This document shows, one piece after another, positions 1 through 6,103 of a stretch of 9,598 nt of DNA. The number at the start of each line of letters is the position of its first letter. Within the stretch, counting starts at the first letter, position 1. A program made the translations under genes and the position numbers. Origin of the DNA: a bacterium (GTDB lineage: Bacteria; Chlamydiota; Chlamydiia; Chlamydiales; 2-12-FULL-49-11); contig JAHZKV010000108.1 in the NCBI GenBank assembly GCA_022600215.1, positions 1 to 9,598 on the forward strand, in the 5' to 3' direction. A model generated the notes under the pieces. It ran no database searches. It was given only the letters and a program-made list of their open reading frames with translations, and was not told the origin of the DNA.

Positions 1-33
1 GACGTTAAATGAAAAAAAAGGGATAAATGATAT

Positions 34-639
34 ATGAGACAAAAATTTTTCCTATTCCTACTATCTCCTTTGTTTCTCTTTGCAACCATCGAGATCGCCA
101 AGGAGCCGGCTAAAAAGCCGCCCACAAAAACTTTAGAAAAAGCTGCTCCAAAAGAAGAGGCCGCAAGTGTAGCAACAACAACTGTTACAGCAGAGAAAAA
201 GACGACCGCTTCTACTCCTGCTCCCGCTCCAGTGAAAACAACGGTGGTGAAGAAAAAAGAAGTAGTAAGAAAAGCAACCCCTCAAGAAGTTTCTTTATCG
301 GAAACACCCCAAAATGAAGAAGATTACCCTAAATCAGCTGCAACTGTCCCTTCCTATCTAAATGATGGCCACGGAAAGCAATTTTTCCTCACCCTCATTA
401 TTATCTGCGCTTTCATCTTATTTGGACTAATTGTAATCTATATTTTTAAAAGAGCCTCTCCGATGAGTGCTATCACTAGAAAAAATAGCCGCAATAATAT
501 CAAGATCTTAGAAAGAAGATCGCTATCGCCTCAAACCTACCTCTACCATGTTCAAGTAGGTGATAAGCAATTTATCCTATCAGAATCAAAGGTGGAAGTA
601 CGCTCTGTTGCAACCCTTGATTGGACAGACCCTAAATAA
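34..639 (+). CDS. FliO-like membrane protein with signal peptide and low-complexity linker
   Basis: 201 residues. Residues 1-19 are a hydrophobic N-terminal signal-like segment. Residues 20-105 are a low-complexity Lys/Pro/Ala/Thr linker. A single strong transmembrane helix spans about 117-138 and is followed by Lys/Arg (positive-inside). The tail (about 150-195) has the pattern of the FliO family: a short strand IKILERRSLSP, then a hydrophobic strand with VQVGDKQFIL and a polar end. FliO is a small membrane protein that helps assemble the FliP/FliR core of the flagellar export gate; the homology here is judged by architecture and tail pattern only. Start ATG at 34 follows AAGGGA at 18-23. 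An open frame covering bases 2-37 ends in TGA overlapping this ATG (ATGA), so an upstream gene may be coupled to it. The gene ends 4 bases from the convergent neighbour. A generic TonB-like or linker membrane protein is the alternative. Confidence 0.55.
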   Translation: MRQKFFLFLLSPLFLFATIEIAKEPAKKPPTKTLEKAAPKEEAASVATTTVTAEKKTTASTPAPAPVKTTVVKKKEVVRKATPQEVSLSETPQNEEDYPKSAATVPSYLNDGHGKQFFLTLIIICAFILFGLIVIYIFKRASPMSAITRKNSRNNIKILERRSLSPQTYLYHVQVGDKQFILSESKVEVRSVATLDWTDPK

Positions 640-643
640 ACAA

Positions 644-1519
644 TTAAAACAGGGACTTAAAGCGATCAAGCTGCGGTTCCCCAAGTCCTACATTTGGTCG
701 CCAAAGGGTCACAGAATAAGGGTAGCCAAAACGCTCTTCTACGACGTTGCGTCGGAAAATCTTGGCATTGTTATATAAAATGGGATTGATAAAGCCAAGA
801 TGAGGCTTCCCTTCCTTGCTATTATTTTTGTTGATAGCCTCGATTGTCTCTACAAATTCATATGGATCGGTAAGAGTAATATCTGGAGAAGCGCGCCCAT
901 CAAAAGTTTGATCCATTTCACGAAGCTTTACCACTATTAGCGGGTCAAGCAAGTAATTCTTTACCAAAAAGTCTTGATATGGAGCATATTTCTTTCGTTT
1001 AAAATGAGTGCTGAATTTTGGCTTTTTCCCATTGTTGAAAGAGGTTACCGCCGGCATCTCCCCAAAAAAGCTATCACTTGGCGCCAAGACACTCTTTCCC
1101 TGCAAAGCAAGCTGAATGAGCGCTAAATTGACCCGTTTTTTAAGCTTTCTTGATGCTTCATACTCCCCTTTTAACAAGTACACGGATTTTTCCGAATCAA
1201 GGTGCAAAAATTCCTGCTCAATCTTCTCAAAATCCCCTTCCTCTTTTACCGAATAAAACATAGGAACAAAATGACGCTTACGCTCCTCTTCTGTTGTAAT
1301 TAGTCGCAAAACCCCTGGAAAGCAAGTTTTGCGAAGTGCAGCACCTTTAAACCTTCGAAAGTAATTTCTTGCCGCTACCTCCCACCTTTCATCAAAATAA
1401 AAATGGCATGCATAGTTTGCATACCATCTTGAGGAAGGATCGGTAATCTTACGAAAAAGCTTGAGCATTTTACGATGCCTTACAGGCAAAAATACGGTAT
1501 AGACTTTCAATTTAGCCAT
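644..1519 (-). CDS. Degenerate sedolisin-like (peptidase S53 / pro-kumamolisin) protein, probable pseudoenzyme
   Basis: 291 residues, strongly basic. Landmarks of the sedolisin family occur in the right order: a pro-kumamolisin-like activation domain at about 5-80 with TDPSSRWY at 26-33 (family pattern sDPsSp.Y); QGKSVLAPSDS at 140-150, matching the 'aqGisvlassGDSG' strand that carries the oxyanion Asp; GRASPDIT at 208-215 (family GR.vPDvs); LGFINPILYN at 241-250 (family vGflNPlLY); and WRPNVGLGEP at 273-282 (family GWDpvTGlGsP). The block that should follow PDIT, containing GGTSxxxP with the nucleophilic Ser, is missing: the chain goes straight into a FVETIEAIN helix. Active S53 precursors are usually about twice this length. 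No signal peptide precedes the prodomain. The catalytic Glu/Asp pair could not be placed. Start ATG follows AAGGTG with a 5-base gap. Third gene of the floA unit. Fold assignment is inference from motifs; loss of protease activity follows if it is right. Confidence 0.6.
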   Translation of the reverse strand: MAKLKVYTVFLPVRHRKMLKLFRKITDPSSRWYANYACHFYFDERWEVAARNYFRRFKGAALRKTCFPGVLRLITTEEERKRHFVPMFYSVKEEGDFEKIEQEFLHLDSEKSVYLLKGEYEASRKLKKRVNLALIQLALQGKSVLAPSDSFFGEMPAVTSFNNGKKPKFSTHFKRKKYAPYQDFLVKNYLLDPLIVVKLREMDQTFDGRASPDITLTDPYEFVETIEAINKNNSKEGKPHLGFINPILYNNAKIFRRNVVEERFGYPYSVTLWRPNVGLGEPQLDRFKSLF

Positions 1520-1550
1520 AGTCGCACCTTACCGATGGCAAAAAAATAGT

Positions 1551-1700
1551 TCAAGACCTTTTCTCTAACAATACCGATGCAAGCAACAATCCTTTCCTTC
1601 CACCAATCTTTTTCAATAAAGACTTCATCTTTTTATGGGGCTTTTTCCGCTTTCTTCTTGCATCATCAAAAAAAGAGCTCTCTTTTTGATACTTAATCAC
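1551..1700 (-). CDS. Small basic protein (49 aa), translationally coupled to floA
   Basis: Reading the minus strand from a GTG at 1700-1698 gives 49 codons to a TGA at 1553-1551. The start overlaps the floA stop codon as GTGA, and a strong GGAGGAG lies just upstream inside the floA 3' end, a classic coupling arrangement. The product is very basic: residues 15-31 are mostly Arg and Lys (RRKRKK, HKKMK, LLKK), followed by GGRKG and a short hydrophobic stretch LLLASVLL near the C terminus. It fills most of the gap between floA and the sedolisin-like gene, ending 31 bases before the latter. No family recognised. It could be chance in a short gap, but the overlap, ribosome binding site and continuous frame argue for a gene. 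Confidence 0.45.
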   Translation of the reverse strand: MIKYQKESSFFDDARRKRKKPHKKMKSLLKKIGGRKGLLLASVLLEKRS

Positions 1701-2674
1701 AGCTCCTCCTCCCCACTTTCGCTAGCAAGAGCCAGTCTCATATCAGTATCAGCCATAACATTTTTCATTTTCTGATAATCCATGATACCTAGTTGGCCTC
1801 TCTCAAAAGCACTTGCAATAGCTTCTGGAATACGAGCCTCTGCTTCTACCAGTTTCGCTTTATTTTCTTGCTCAAGGGCAATCGCCATAGACTTTTTCCC
1901 TTCCGCTTTTGCTTGCGCTACCTTCATATCAGCCTGTGCTTGCTCAGATTGCAATACTGCTCCTACGTATTTCCCCACATTAATATCTGCAATATCAATA
2001 GACAAAATCGCAAATGCAGTTCCTCTATCCAGCTCTTTTCTAGCTACTGTCTCAGAGATAGTATGTGGACTTTGCAATACATCATAATGACTATCTGCAG
2101 AACCAATTGCATTTACAATCCCCTCACCAACTCGGGCAATGATGGTTTCCTCTGTTGCACCACCAACTAATTGCATAATATTGGTACGCACCGTGACTCG
2201 AGCTCGCACTAGTAGCTCAATACCATTTTTACATACCGCAGATATGTACTTTCCACTACCACTTTTTGGACAATCAATCACTTTTGGGTGAACAGATGTT
2301 TTTACCGCATCAAACAAGTCTCGTCCAGCAAGATCAATTGCTGTTGCCTGTTTCCATGTCAGCTCAATATTCGCTTTATCTGCAGCAATACATGCTCTTA
2401 CCACTTCTGAAAGATTTCCCCCAGCAAGATAGTGAGTTTCCAGCTCTGAAACAGAAATATCTTTCAGCCCTGCTTTAGTTAAATTAATCTTTGAATCTAC
2501 GATTAGCCTTGGATTTACCTTTCGAATTCTCATACCAATTATACTCAACATGGACACGTGAGCAGAAGAAACAATGGCTCGAAACCAAAGACTAACGCAA
2601 GAAGAAATTACCGAAACAATCAACCCTCCAACTACAAGTAAGAAACCTAATAACGCGATCATAAAATTATTCAT
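1697..2674 (-). CDS. floA: Flotillin-like protein FloA
   Basis: 325 residues, close to the roughly 330 of Bacillus FloA (YqfA/UPF0365). A membrane-inserting hydrophobic segment lies at 5-30, followed by the conserved body: IIGMRIRKVNPR at 45-56, HYLAGGN at 81-87, IELTWKQATAIDLAGRD at about 103-119, LVGGATEETIIARVGEGIV at 169-187 and AILSIDIADINVGK at 222-235. A coiled-coil Ala/Glu/Lys region (243-290) leads into GIMDYQKMKNV at 296-306. FloA oligomerises at the inner membrane and organises functional microdomains, affecting membrane fluidity and the assembly of membrane proteins; that role comes from Bacillus and is assumed here. Start ATG is preceded by AGGAGG with a 5-base gap. It opens a leftward unit with the 49-aa ORF and the sedolisin-like gene and is driven by its own promoter. 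The NfeD partner often found beside flotillins is not in the window. Confidence 0.95.
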   Translation of the reverse strand: MNNFMIALLGFLLVVGGLIVSVISSCVSLWFRAIVSSAHVSMLSIIGMRIRKVNPRLIVDSKINLTKAGLKDISVSELETHYLAGGNLSEVVRACIAADKANIELTWKQATAIDLAGRDLFDAVKTSVHPKVIDCPKSGSGKYISAVCKNGIELLVRARVTVRTNIMQLVGGATEETIIARVGEGIVNAIGSADSHYDVLQSPHTISETVARKELDRGTAFAILSIDIADINVGKYVGAVLQSEQAQADMKVAQAKAEGKKSMAIALEQENKAKLVEAEARIPEAIASAFERGQLGIMDYQKMKNVMADTDMRLALASESGEEEL

Positions 2675-2678
2675 ATAA

Positions 2679-2685
2679 ACCTCCT
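2679..2685 (-). promoter_or_regulatory. Ribosome binding site of floA
   Basis: AGGAGGT on the minus strand, five bases from AGGAGG to the ATG at 2674-2672. This is a near-perfect Shine-Dalgarno sequence and fixes the floA start, which also matches the N-terminal length of the family. Confidence 0.75.
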
Positions 2686-2697
2686 GGTTGCGAAATT

Positions 2698-2726
2698 ACT
2701 ATACAATAAAATTAATAAAAATTCAA
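2698..2726 (-). promoter_or_regulatory. sigma70-type promoter for floA unit
   Basis: On the minus strand, -35 TTGAAT (2726-2721) and -10 TATAGT (2703-2698) are separated by exactly 17 bases of AT-rich sequence. The predicted start near 2691 would give a leader of about 17 bases carrying the AGGAGG of floA. Match is 4/6 and 5/6 to the consensus used by chlamydial sigma66. Confidence 0.6.
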
Positions 2727-2792
2727 GAGGGAACAATTTAGATATAACACTTAAAGACTTTATTTTAAAACATATATTAAAAATTTAACCCC

Positions 2793-2822
2793 TTGATTAT
2801 TTTTAGAAAAACTAGTTAAAAT
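2793..2822 (+). promoter_or_regulatory. sigma70-type promoter for T3S translocator operon
   Basis: -35 TTGATT at 2793-2798 and -10 TAAAAT at 2817-2822 with an 18-base spacer. The predicted start is near 2829, about 25 bases before the ATG at 2855, and the leader contains GAGGT at 2841-2845. The whole 2700-2830 stretch is very AT-rich, so the exact elements are less certain than the presence of a promoter here. Confidence 0.5.
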
Positions 2823-2854
2823 AAAAGAGAAGAAAATTATGAGGTAACCATTAT

Positions 2855-3364
2855 ATGGCAGGAAACGGACCAAACTTAATTAGCGAATTTAGCGACCTTG
2901 TTACTGCTGCAGATTTACAGCGCGCAAAACAAGAAGCTCAAGTAGCAGAGCAACAAGATTTATATAGTAGCACCGCTTCAGCAACTAGAGAGCTTTTAGA
3001 AAGGCTCAATCGCTTGAAAAAAGTTGCGGGCCAAGGAAACCCAGTTTCTTTACAAAAAGATCCCCTTCTACTAACCTTACATGGTGAAACCATTCCCCTT
3101 TTACAAAAAATGGGTGTCTTAGGCCAAGATTTTACCCTCATTCCAGATGATATGGACCTTGGTAATATGAACAACGATTCCATTCTAGACCTACGAAATC
3201 AAATACGAGTATTACAAGAAACACTAGATTTTGCCCATAGCCACCTTGCAGAAAGTCTATGGAGTGAAGCTCATGAACACTCCATGAAACTTGCCATGCT
3301 GATTCGCATGGATCCACATGAAGAAGTACGAACTATGAACTCGCATATGGCACAAAGTAAATAA
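2855..3364 (+). CDS. Unknown helical protein, first gene of T3S translocator operon
   Basis: 169 residues, acidic to neutral, with no signal peptide or membrane segment. Helical, heptad-like stretches lie at about 16-58 (rich in Gln, Ala, Glu and Leu) and 108-150. Between them is a hydrophobic region (LLLTLHGETIPLLQKMGVLG, 71-90) and an acidic loop IPDDMDLGNMNND (96-108). Not recognised by family. It sits 11 bases before the chaperone gene. In Chlamydia the equivalent cluster (scc2-CT577-copB-copD) also carries a small uncharacterised protein, so a CT577-like role is possible by position, although the order differs and I could not compare sequences. Candidate roles are co-chaperone or secreted accessory protein. 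Start ATG follows GAGGT with a 9-base gap. Confidence 0.8.
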   Translation: MAGNGPNLISEFSDLVTAADLQRAKQEAQVAEQQDLYSSTASATRELLERLNRLKKVAGQGNPVSLQKDPLLLTLHGETIPLLQKMGVLGQDFTLIPDDMDLGNMNNDSILDLRNQIRVLQETLDFAHSHLAESLWSEAHEHSMKLAMLIRMDPHEEVRTMNSHMAQSK

Positions 3365-3368
3365 GGAG
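3365..3368 (+). promoter_or_regulatory. Ribosome binding site deciding the chaperone start
   Basis: GGAG within ATAAGGAG. It is only 1 base from the in-frame GTG at 3370 but 7 bases from the ATG at 3376, so the ATG is the more plausible initiation codon. Confidence 0.6.
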
Positions 3369-3375
3369 CGTGAAG

Positions 3376-3849
3376 ATGACAGAAAACTCCCTAGAGATGA
3401 CAACCGCACTCTCTTTACTACGCAAAAAAATTGAAGAAGAAAGAGACCTTCATCCAAAAGATTACCTAGAAAAAGATGTAGAGCTCCTCTATTCCATTGC
3501 TCATAAGCACTACACCATTGATCAATATGACAAAGCTGAGCCTCTTTTTGTTCGTCTAGTGCTCGCAAGACCAGAACAAATTGCCTACTGGAAAGGACTT
3601 GCCTCATGTAGACAAATGCAAAAAGATTTCTCTGGTGCTCTTATTGCTTGGGGAATGTGTGCAACTCTTGATCCAGATGATCTCTCTTTCCATATTTATG
3701 GAGCCGAGTGCTTATACTTTTTGAATGAAATGGAGGAAGCAGCAAGCGCTATTGCCTTTGTGGAATCAAAGATAGATGATAACCACCCCTACTTTCCAAA
3801 ATTTATCAAGATCAAACGATCATTAATGGGGGAAGAAGATGGGATCTAA
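3376..3849 (+). CDS. T3S class II (LcrH/SycD-family) translocator chaperone
   Basis: 157 residues from the ATG at 3376; an in-frame GTG at 3370 would add two residues but is too close to the GGAG. Three tandem TPR-like repeats cover about 36-137: the first with YDKAEPLFVRLVLARPE (51-67), the second with WKGLASCRQMQKDFSGALIAW (72-92, small and bulky residues at TPR positions) ending ATLDPDD, the third with HIYGAECLYFLNEMEEAA (106-123). This is the layout of SycD/LcrH/IpgC and chlamydial Scc2/Scc3, cytoplasmic chaperones that keep the hydrophobic translocators soluble before secretion. The last 11 bases overlap the next gene, the larger candidate client, which suits the chaperone-client pairing. 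In SycD, TPR grooves bind short N-terminal client peptides; the same is inferred here. Size matches the family (about 150-170). Confidence 0.88.
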   Translation: MTENSLEMTTALSLLRKKIEEERDLHPKDYLEKDVELLYSIAHKHYTIDQYDKAEPLFVRLVLARPEQIAYWKGLASCRQMQKDFSGALIAWGMCATLDPDDLSFHIYGAECLYFLNEMEEAASAIAFVESKIDDNHPYFPKFIKIKRSLMGEEDGI

Positions 3850-4780
3850 AGTTTCTGAACGCAGGGTAGCGGTTGACTTTCCATTAGACGCACCGACAGA
3901 GGTCCATAAGACTACCGTACACAGAGTTAGAGAAGGAAGAACCCGCTCAAAAACTCGTCAATATCCAACAGATTATAATAGAGCTCAGCTACCTAAACCG
4001 CAACAAGCTCATGAAAAACCCACTCTTGAAAAACAACTTTGCCACAAAGCTTCCCTACCCACTTTTATGCTAAAAGCAGAGCGCCATTCTAAAAGAGAGA
4101 GAGAATGGGCCATTGCACAATTAAAAGCACTAGAAGACGAAGAGATTCAAAAAAGGAGAGAGCTCACCGCTGTGGATCGTTCACGCGAAGAAGCATCAAA
4201 GCGCCATCAAACTTCCAAACGATGGGGAAATATAATAGAATCAGGGCAAATAGCTGCTTCCATAGGAGCAGGAATTGCACTGCTCAAAGGATTTGTATGC
4301 TCTATTGGTATACTCGCCCCCTCCCCAGTAACAGCGCTTGCTGGAGTTGCTCTTCTCCTCACAGGAACTGTTGCAGGTGCAGCAAAACTCCTCAATAGCA
4401 CCTCTGCAAGTAGTGATGGAACAGAGGCTGTAGCAACGATTGTGGGAGATGCTGCTCTTCTTGGAGGAGGCTATGCATATTCCCAGTTAGATGCAACTGA
4501 TAGGCCTGCTATTTTAGCTATTGCAATGATCTTACTAAAGCTTTCCCGAGCCACTGCAGAAGGGGTAAAAGCGATAGGACAAAAGGAGCTTAAAAAAAGG
4601 CAAGCAGAATGGGAAGAGCTAAAATCCCTTTTACAACAAGTTGGATGGGAAAGAGAGTCTACCTTGGATGCGATAGAAGAAGCAAATAAACAAAGTGTAC
4701 AAAATGCAATAAGTGCTGCACAAGCGCTAAAAGAAGAAGAATGGGCAAGAAGAGCCGCAACTAGACCAATTAGGGGGTAA
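3839..4780 (+). CDS. YopB/CopB-like T3S translocator (larger hydrophobic subunit)
   Basis: 313 residues. Residues 1-80 are polar, basic and probably disordered, as expected for a secretion signal and chaperone-binding region. A charged coiled-coil follows at about 80-127. The centre holds hydrophobic Gly/Ala-rich segments at about 134-158 and 162-186, with further apolar stretches at 199-215 and 223-236. An amphipathic coiled-coil runs from about 240 to 305. Two hydrophobic hairpin helices flanked by coiled-coils is the plan of YopB/IpaB/SipB and CopB, which insert into host membrane as part of the translocon. It overlaps the chaperone gene by 11 bases. It is shorter than the roughly 400-500-residue chlamydial and enterobacterial members as I recall them. 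Assignment rests on architecture and context; primary sequence similarity was not tested. Confidence 0.65.
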   Translation: MGSKVSERRVAVDFPLDAPTEVHKTTVHRVREGRTRSKTRQYPTDYNRAQLPKPQQAHEKPTLEKQLCHKASLPTFMLKAERHSKREREWAIAQLKALEDEEIQKRRELTAVDRSREEASKRHQTSKRWGNIIESGQIAASIGAGIALLKGFVCSIGILAPSPVTALAGVALLLTGTVAGAAKLLNSTSASSDGTEAVATIVGDAALLGGGYAYSQLDATDRPAILAIAMILLKLSRATAEGVKAIGQKELKKRQAEWEELKSLLQQVGWERESTLDAIEEANKQSVQNAISAAQALKEEEWARRAATRPIRG

Positions 4781-4782
4781 TT

Positions 4783-5241
4783 ATGGGTGCTGGACATACA
4801 ATTTCATTAGAAAGAGCAAGAGATCATGCCTTTATGGAAAAATGCGAGCTTTCTACAGAAAGACGAAGCGAGCTTGGCTTCTATGAAGAGATGCTACGTG
4901 ATTTAGAAGAACAATCCACGTACTCTATTCAAGCTGAGACCGTCAATATTCTCGGGAGTATACTTGGTTTTGCCGCAGCAATTATTGGAGATACAAGTGC
5001 TGGGAAAACAGTAGAATCTCTTGGCCATTTAGCGGCTGCTGGAGGAAAATTCCTTAACACCGCTACTGATGGGCAAAAGCAAATGTTACAAGGCAAAATA
5101 CAACTCCTACAAGAGAAAATTCAAGATACCCGCGCCTCTCGGCAAGAAGTAATGTCTCTTTTACATGAATTAGATCGTGCTATTCGAGAAATTAATTCTG
5201 CTGCTCACGATGCACAAAAACAAATCATGAGACCACATTAA
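4783..5241 (+). CDS. YopD/CopD-like T3S translocator candidate (small hydrophobic subunit)
   Basis: 152 residues. An N-terminal charged helix (8-45) is followed by one hydrophobic segment at about 53-70 (VNILGSILGFAAAIIGD), a small-residue linker with GHLAAAGGKF (81-90), and a long amphipathic helix at 97-148 with heptad spacing (LLQEKIQ, LLHELDRAI). A single membrane segment plus a C-terminal amphipathic helix matches the YopD/IpaC/CopD plan, partner of the two-segment translocator. It starts 2 bases after the preceding stop, with AGGGGG 5 bases before its ATG. It is much smaller than typical members (about 300-440 residues), so either it is a minimal translocator or a different hydrophobic T3S substrate; needle-tip or accessory roles are alternatives. 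It is the last gene of the unit; no convincing terminator follows. Confidence 0.5.
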   Translation: MGAGHTISLERARDHAFMEKCELSTERRSELGFYEEMLRDLEEQSTYSIQAETVNILGSILGFAAAIIGDTSAGKTVESLGHLAAAGGKFLNTATDGQKQMLQGKIQLLQEKIQDTRASRQEVMSLLHELDRAIREINSAAHDAQKQIMRPH

Positions 5242-5311
5242 TAAAATAGCCTTGAATTTATCCAGATAATCTGCATGATAAGAGTATCAACGATCAATTT
5301 AGAGATGCTTC

Positions 5312-6103
5312 GTGCTACAAGGTTTTTTATCTCAGTTCTATTTTATTACCATCACCGGTGACTACGCCCTTTTTGTGGGTCGGGTATTACTATCGGTAAT
5401 AAAAAAATTCCCTCGCTGGAGCCTTCTTCGCGACCAACTCTATAATATTGGTGTACTCTCCCTCACGGTGGTGGCGCTCACTGGATTTAGTACAGGACTT
5501 GTTCTTGCTGCGCAATCTTACTACCAGCTTGCTGATAAAGGTCTTGCTAGTGTTACTGGGTTGATGGTAACAAAGGCCATGCTTACCGAGCTGGGCCCCA
5601 TTCTTACCGCTTTTATGATCACTGGAAGAGTTGGTGCATCGATGACAGCAGAACTTGGTACCATGGTTGTGACGGAGCAAATCGATGCCATGAAATCGAT
5701 GGCTGTTGATCCTTATAATTACTTAGTTGGACCAAGGTTTATAGGCGGATTTATCATGACCCCTATCCTTACCGTCTTTAGTATTATCATGGGAGTCTTT
5801 GGTGGATACTTGATTTCCGTCTACTACTTCAAAATTGCTCCTATCGTTTTTTGGGAACCTATTCCTACTTACACCACCTCTTTTGATATTTTTGTAGGAA
5901 TGACAAAAGCTTTCGTTTTTGGTGTTCTGATTACCACCATCTGCTGTTTTAAAGGGATCAAAGCCAGGGGTGGCGCTGCTGGTGTAGGAAATAGCACTAC
6001 CTCTGCTGTGGTTATCTCCTACGTTATTATCCTTTTTGTAAACTTCTTGCTTACGATGGCACTAAACTCCTTACACGACGAAATTACGAGGTTTTTAGGA
6101 TGA
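5312..6103 (+). CDS. mlaE: MlaE-family ABC transporter permease
   Basis: 263 residues, the usual length for the family. An N-terminal amphipathic/hydrophobic region (1-30) is followed by about five membrane segments (roughly 47-68, 90-106, 143-170, 193-212, 231-252). The family signature is intact at 93-127: ELGPILTAFMITGRVGAS then AELGTMVVTEQIDAM, the cytoplasmic coupling helix that meets the ATPase. VDPYNYLVGPR at 132-142 and KGIKARGGAAGVG at 214-226 are further family landmarks. MlaE is the inner-membrane core of the phospholipid transporter that exchanges lipid between inner membrane and periplasmic carrier. The start is GTG at 5312 (a TAG lies in frame at 5300-5302), with a weak AGAG before it. 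The stop overlaps mlaF as ATGA. It lies 70 bases after the T3S operon; a separate promoter could not be defined. Confidence 0.93.
   Translation: MLQGFLSQFYFITITGDYALFVGRVLLSVIKKFPRWSLLRDQLYNIGVLSLTVVALTGFSTGLVLAAQSYYQLADKGLASVTGLMVTKAMLTELGPILTAFMITGRVGASMTAELGTMVVTEQIDAMKSMAVDPYNYLVGPRFIGGFIMTPILTVFSIIMGVFGGYLISVYYFKIAPIVFWEPIPTYTTSFDIFVGMTKAFVFGVLITTICCFKGIKARGGAAGVGNSTTSAVVISYVIILFVNFLLTMALNSLHDEITRFLG

Noticed and set aside
560..778. Plus-strand 72-codon open frame
   Set aside because: It overlaps the 3' ends of both the FliO-like gene and the sedolisin-like gene, has no ribosome site, and its composition looks like a frame shadow.
1782..2478. Several plus-strand open frames of 70-125 codons
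   Set aside because: They lie wholly antisense to floA, which is unmistakable; their Cys/Ser-rich or Leu/Gln-rich translations are typical antisense shadows.
3257..3607. Minus-strand 116-codon open frame across the start of the chaperone gene
   Set aside because: Antisense to two well-supported genes with proper ribosome sites; translation is Leu/Ser-rich shadow-like.
4105..4797. Open frames on both strands within the larger translocator gene
   Set aside because: Shadows of the long coding frame; none has a plausible start signal or domain.
5252..5281. Possible promoter before mlaE (TTGAAT with TGATAA 18 bases later)
   Set aside because: The -10 match is only 2 of 6. A GATAAT at 5265-5270 is better but has no -35. 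Whether the mla unit has its own promoter is left open.
5276..5289. TGATA-AGAG-TATCA inverted repeat between the T3S operon and mlaE
   Set aside because: Five AT-rich pairs and no T-tract; too weak to call a terminator or operator.
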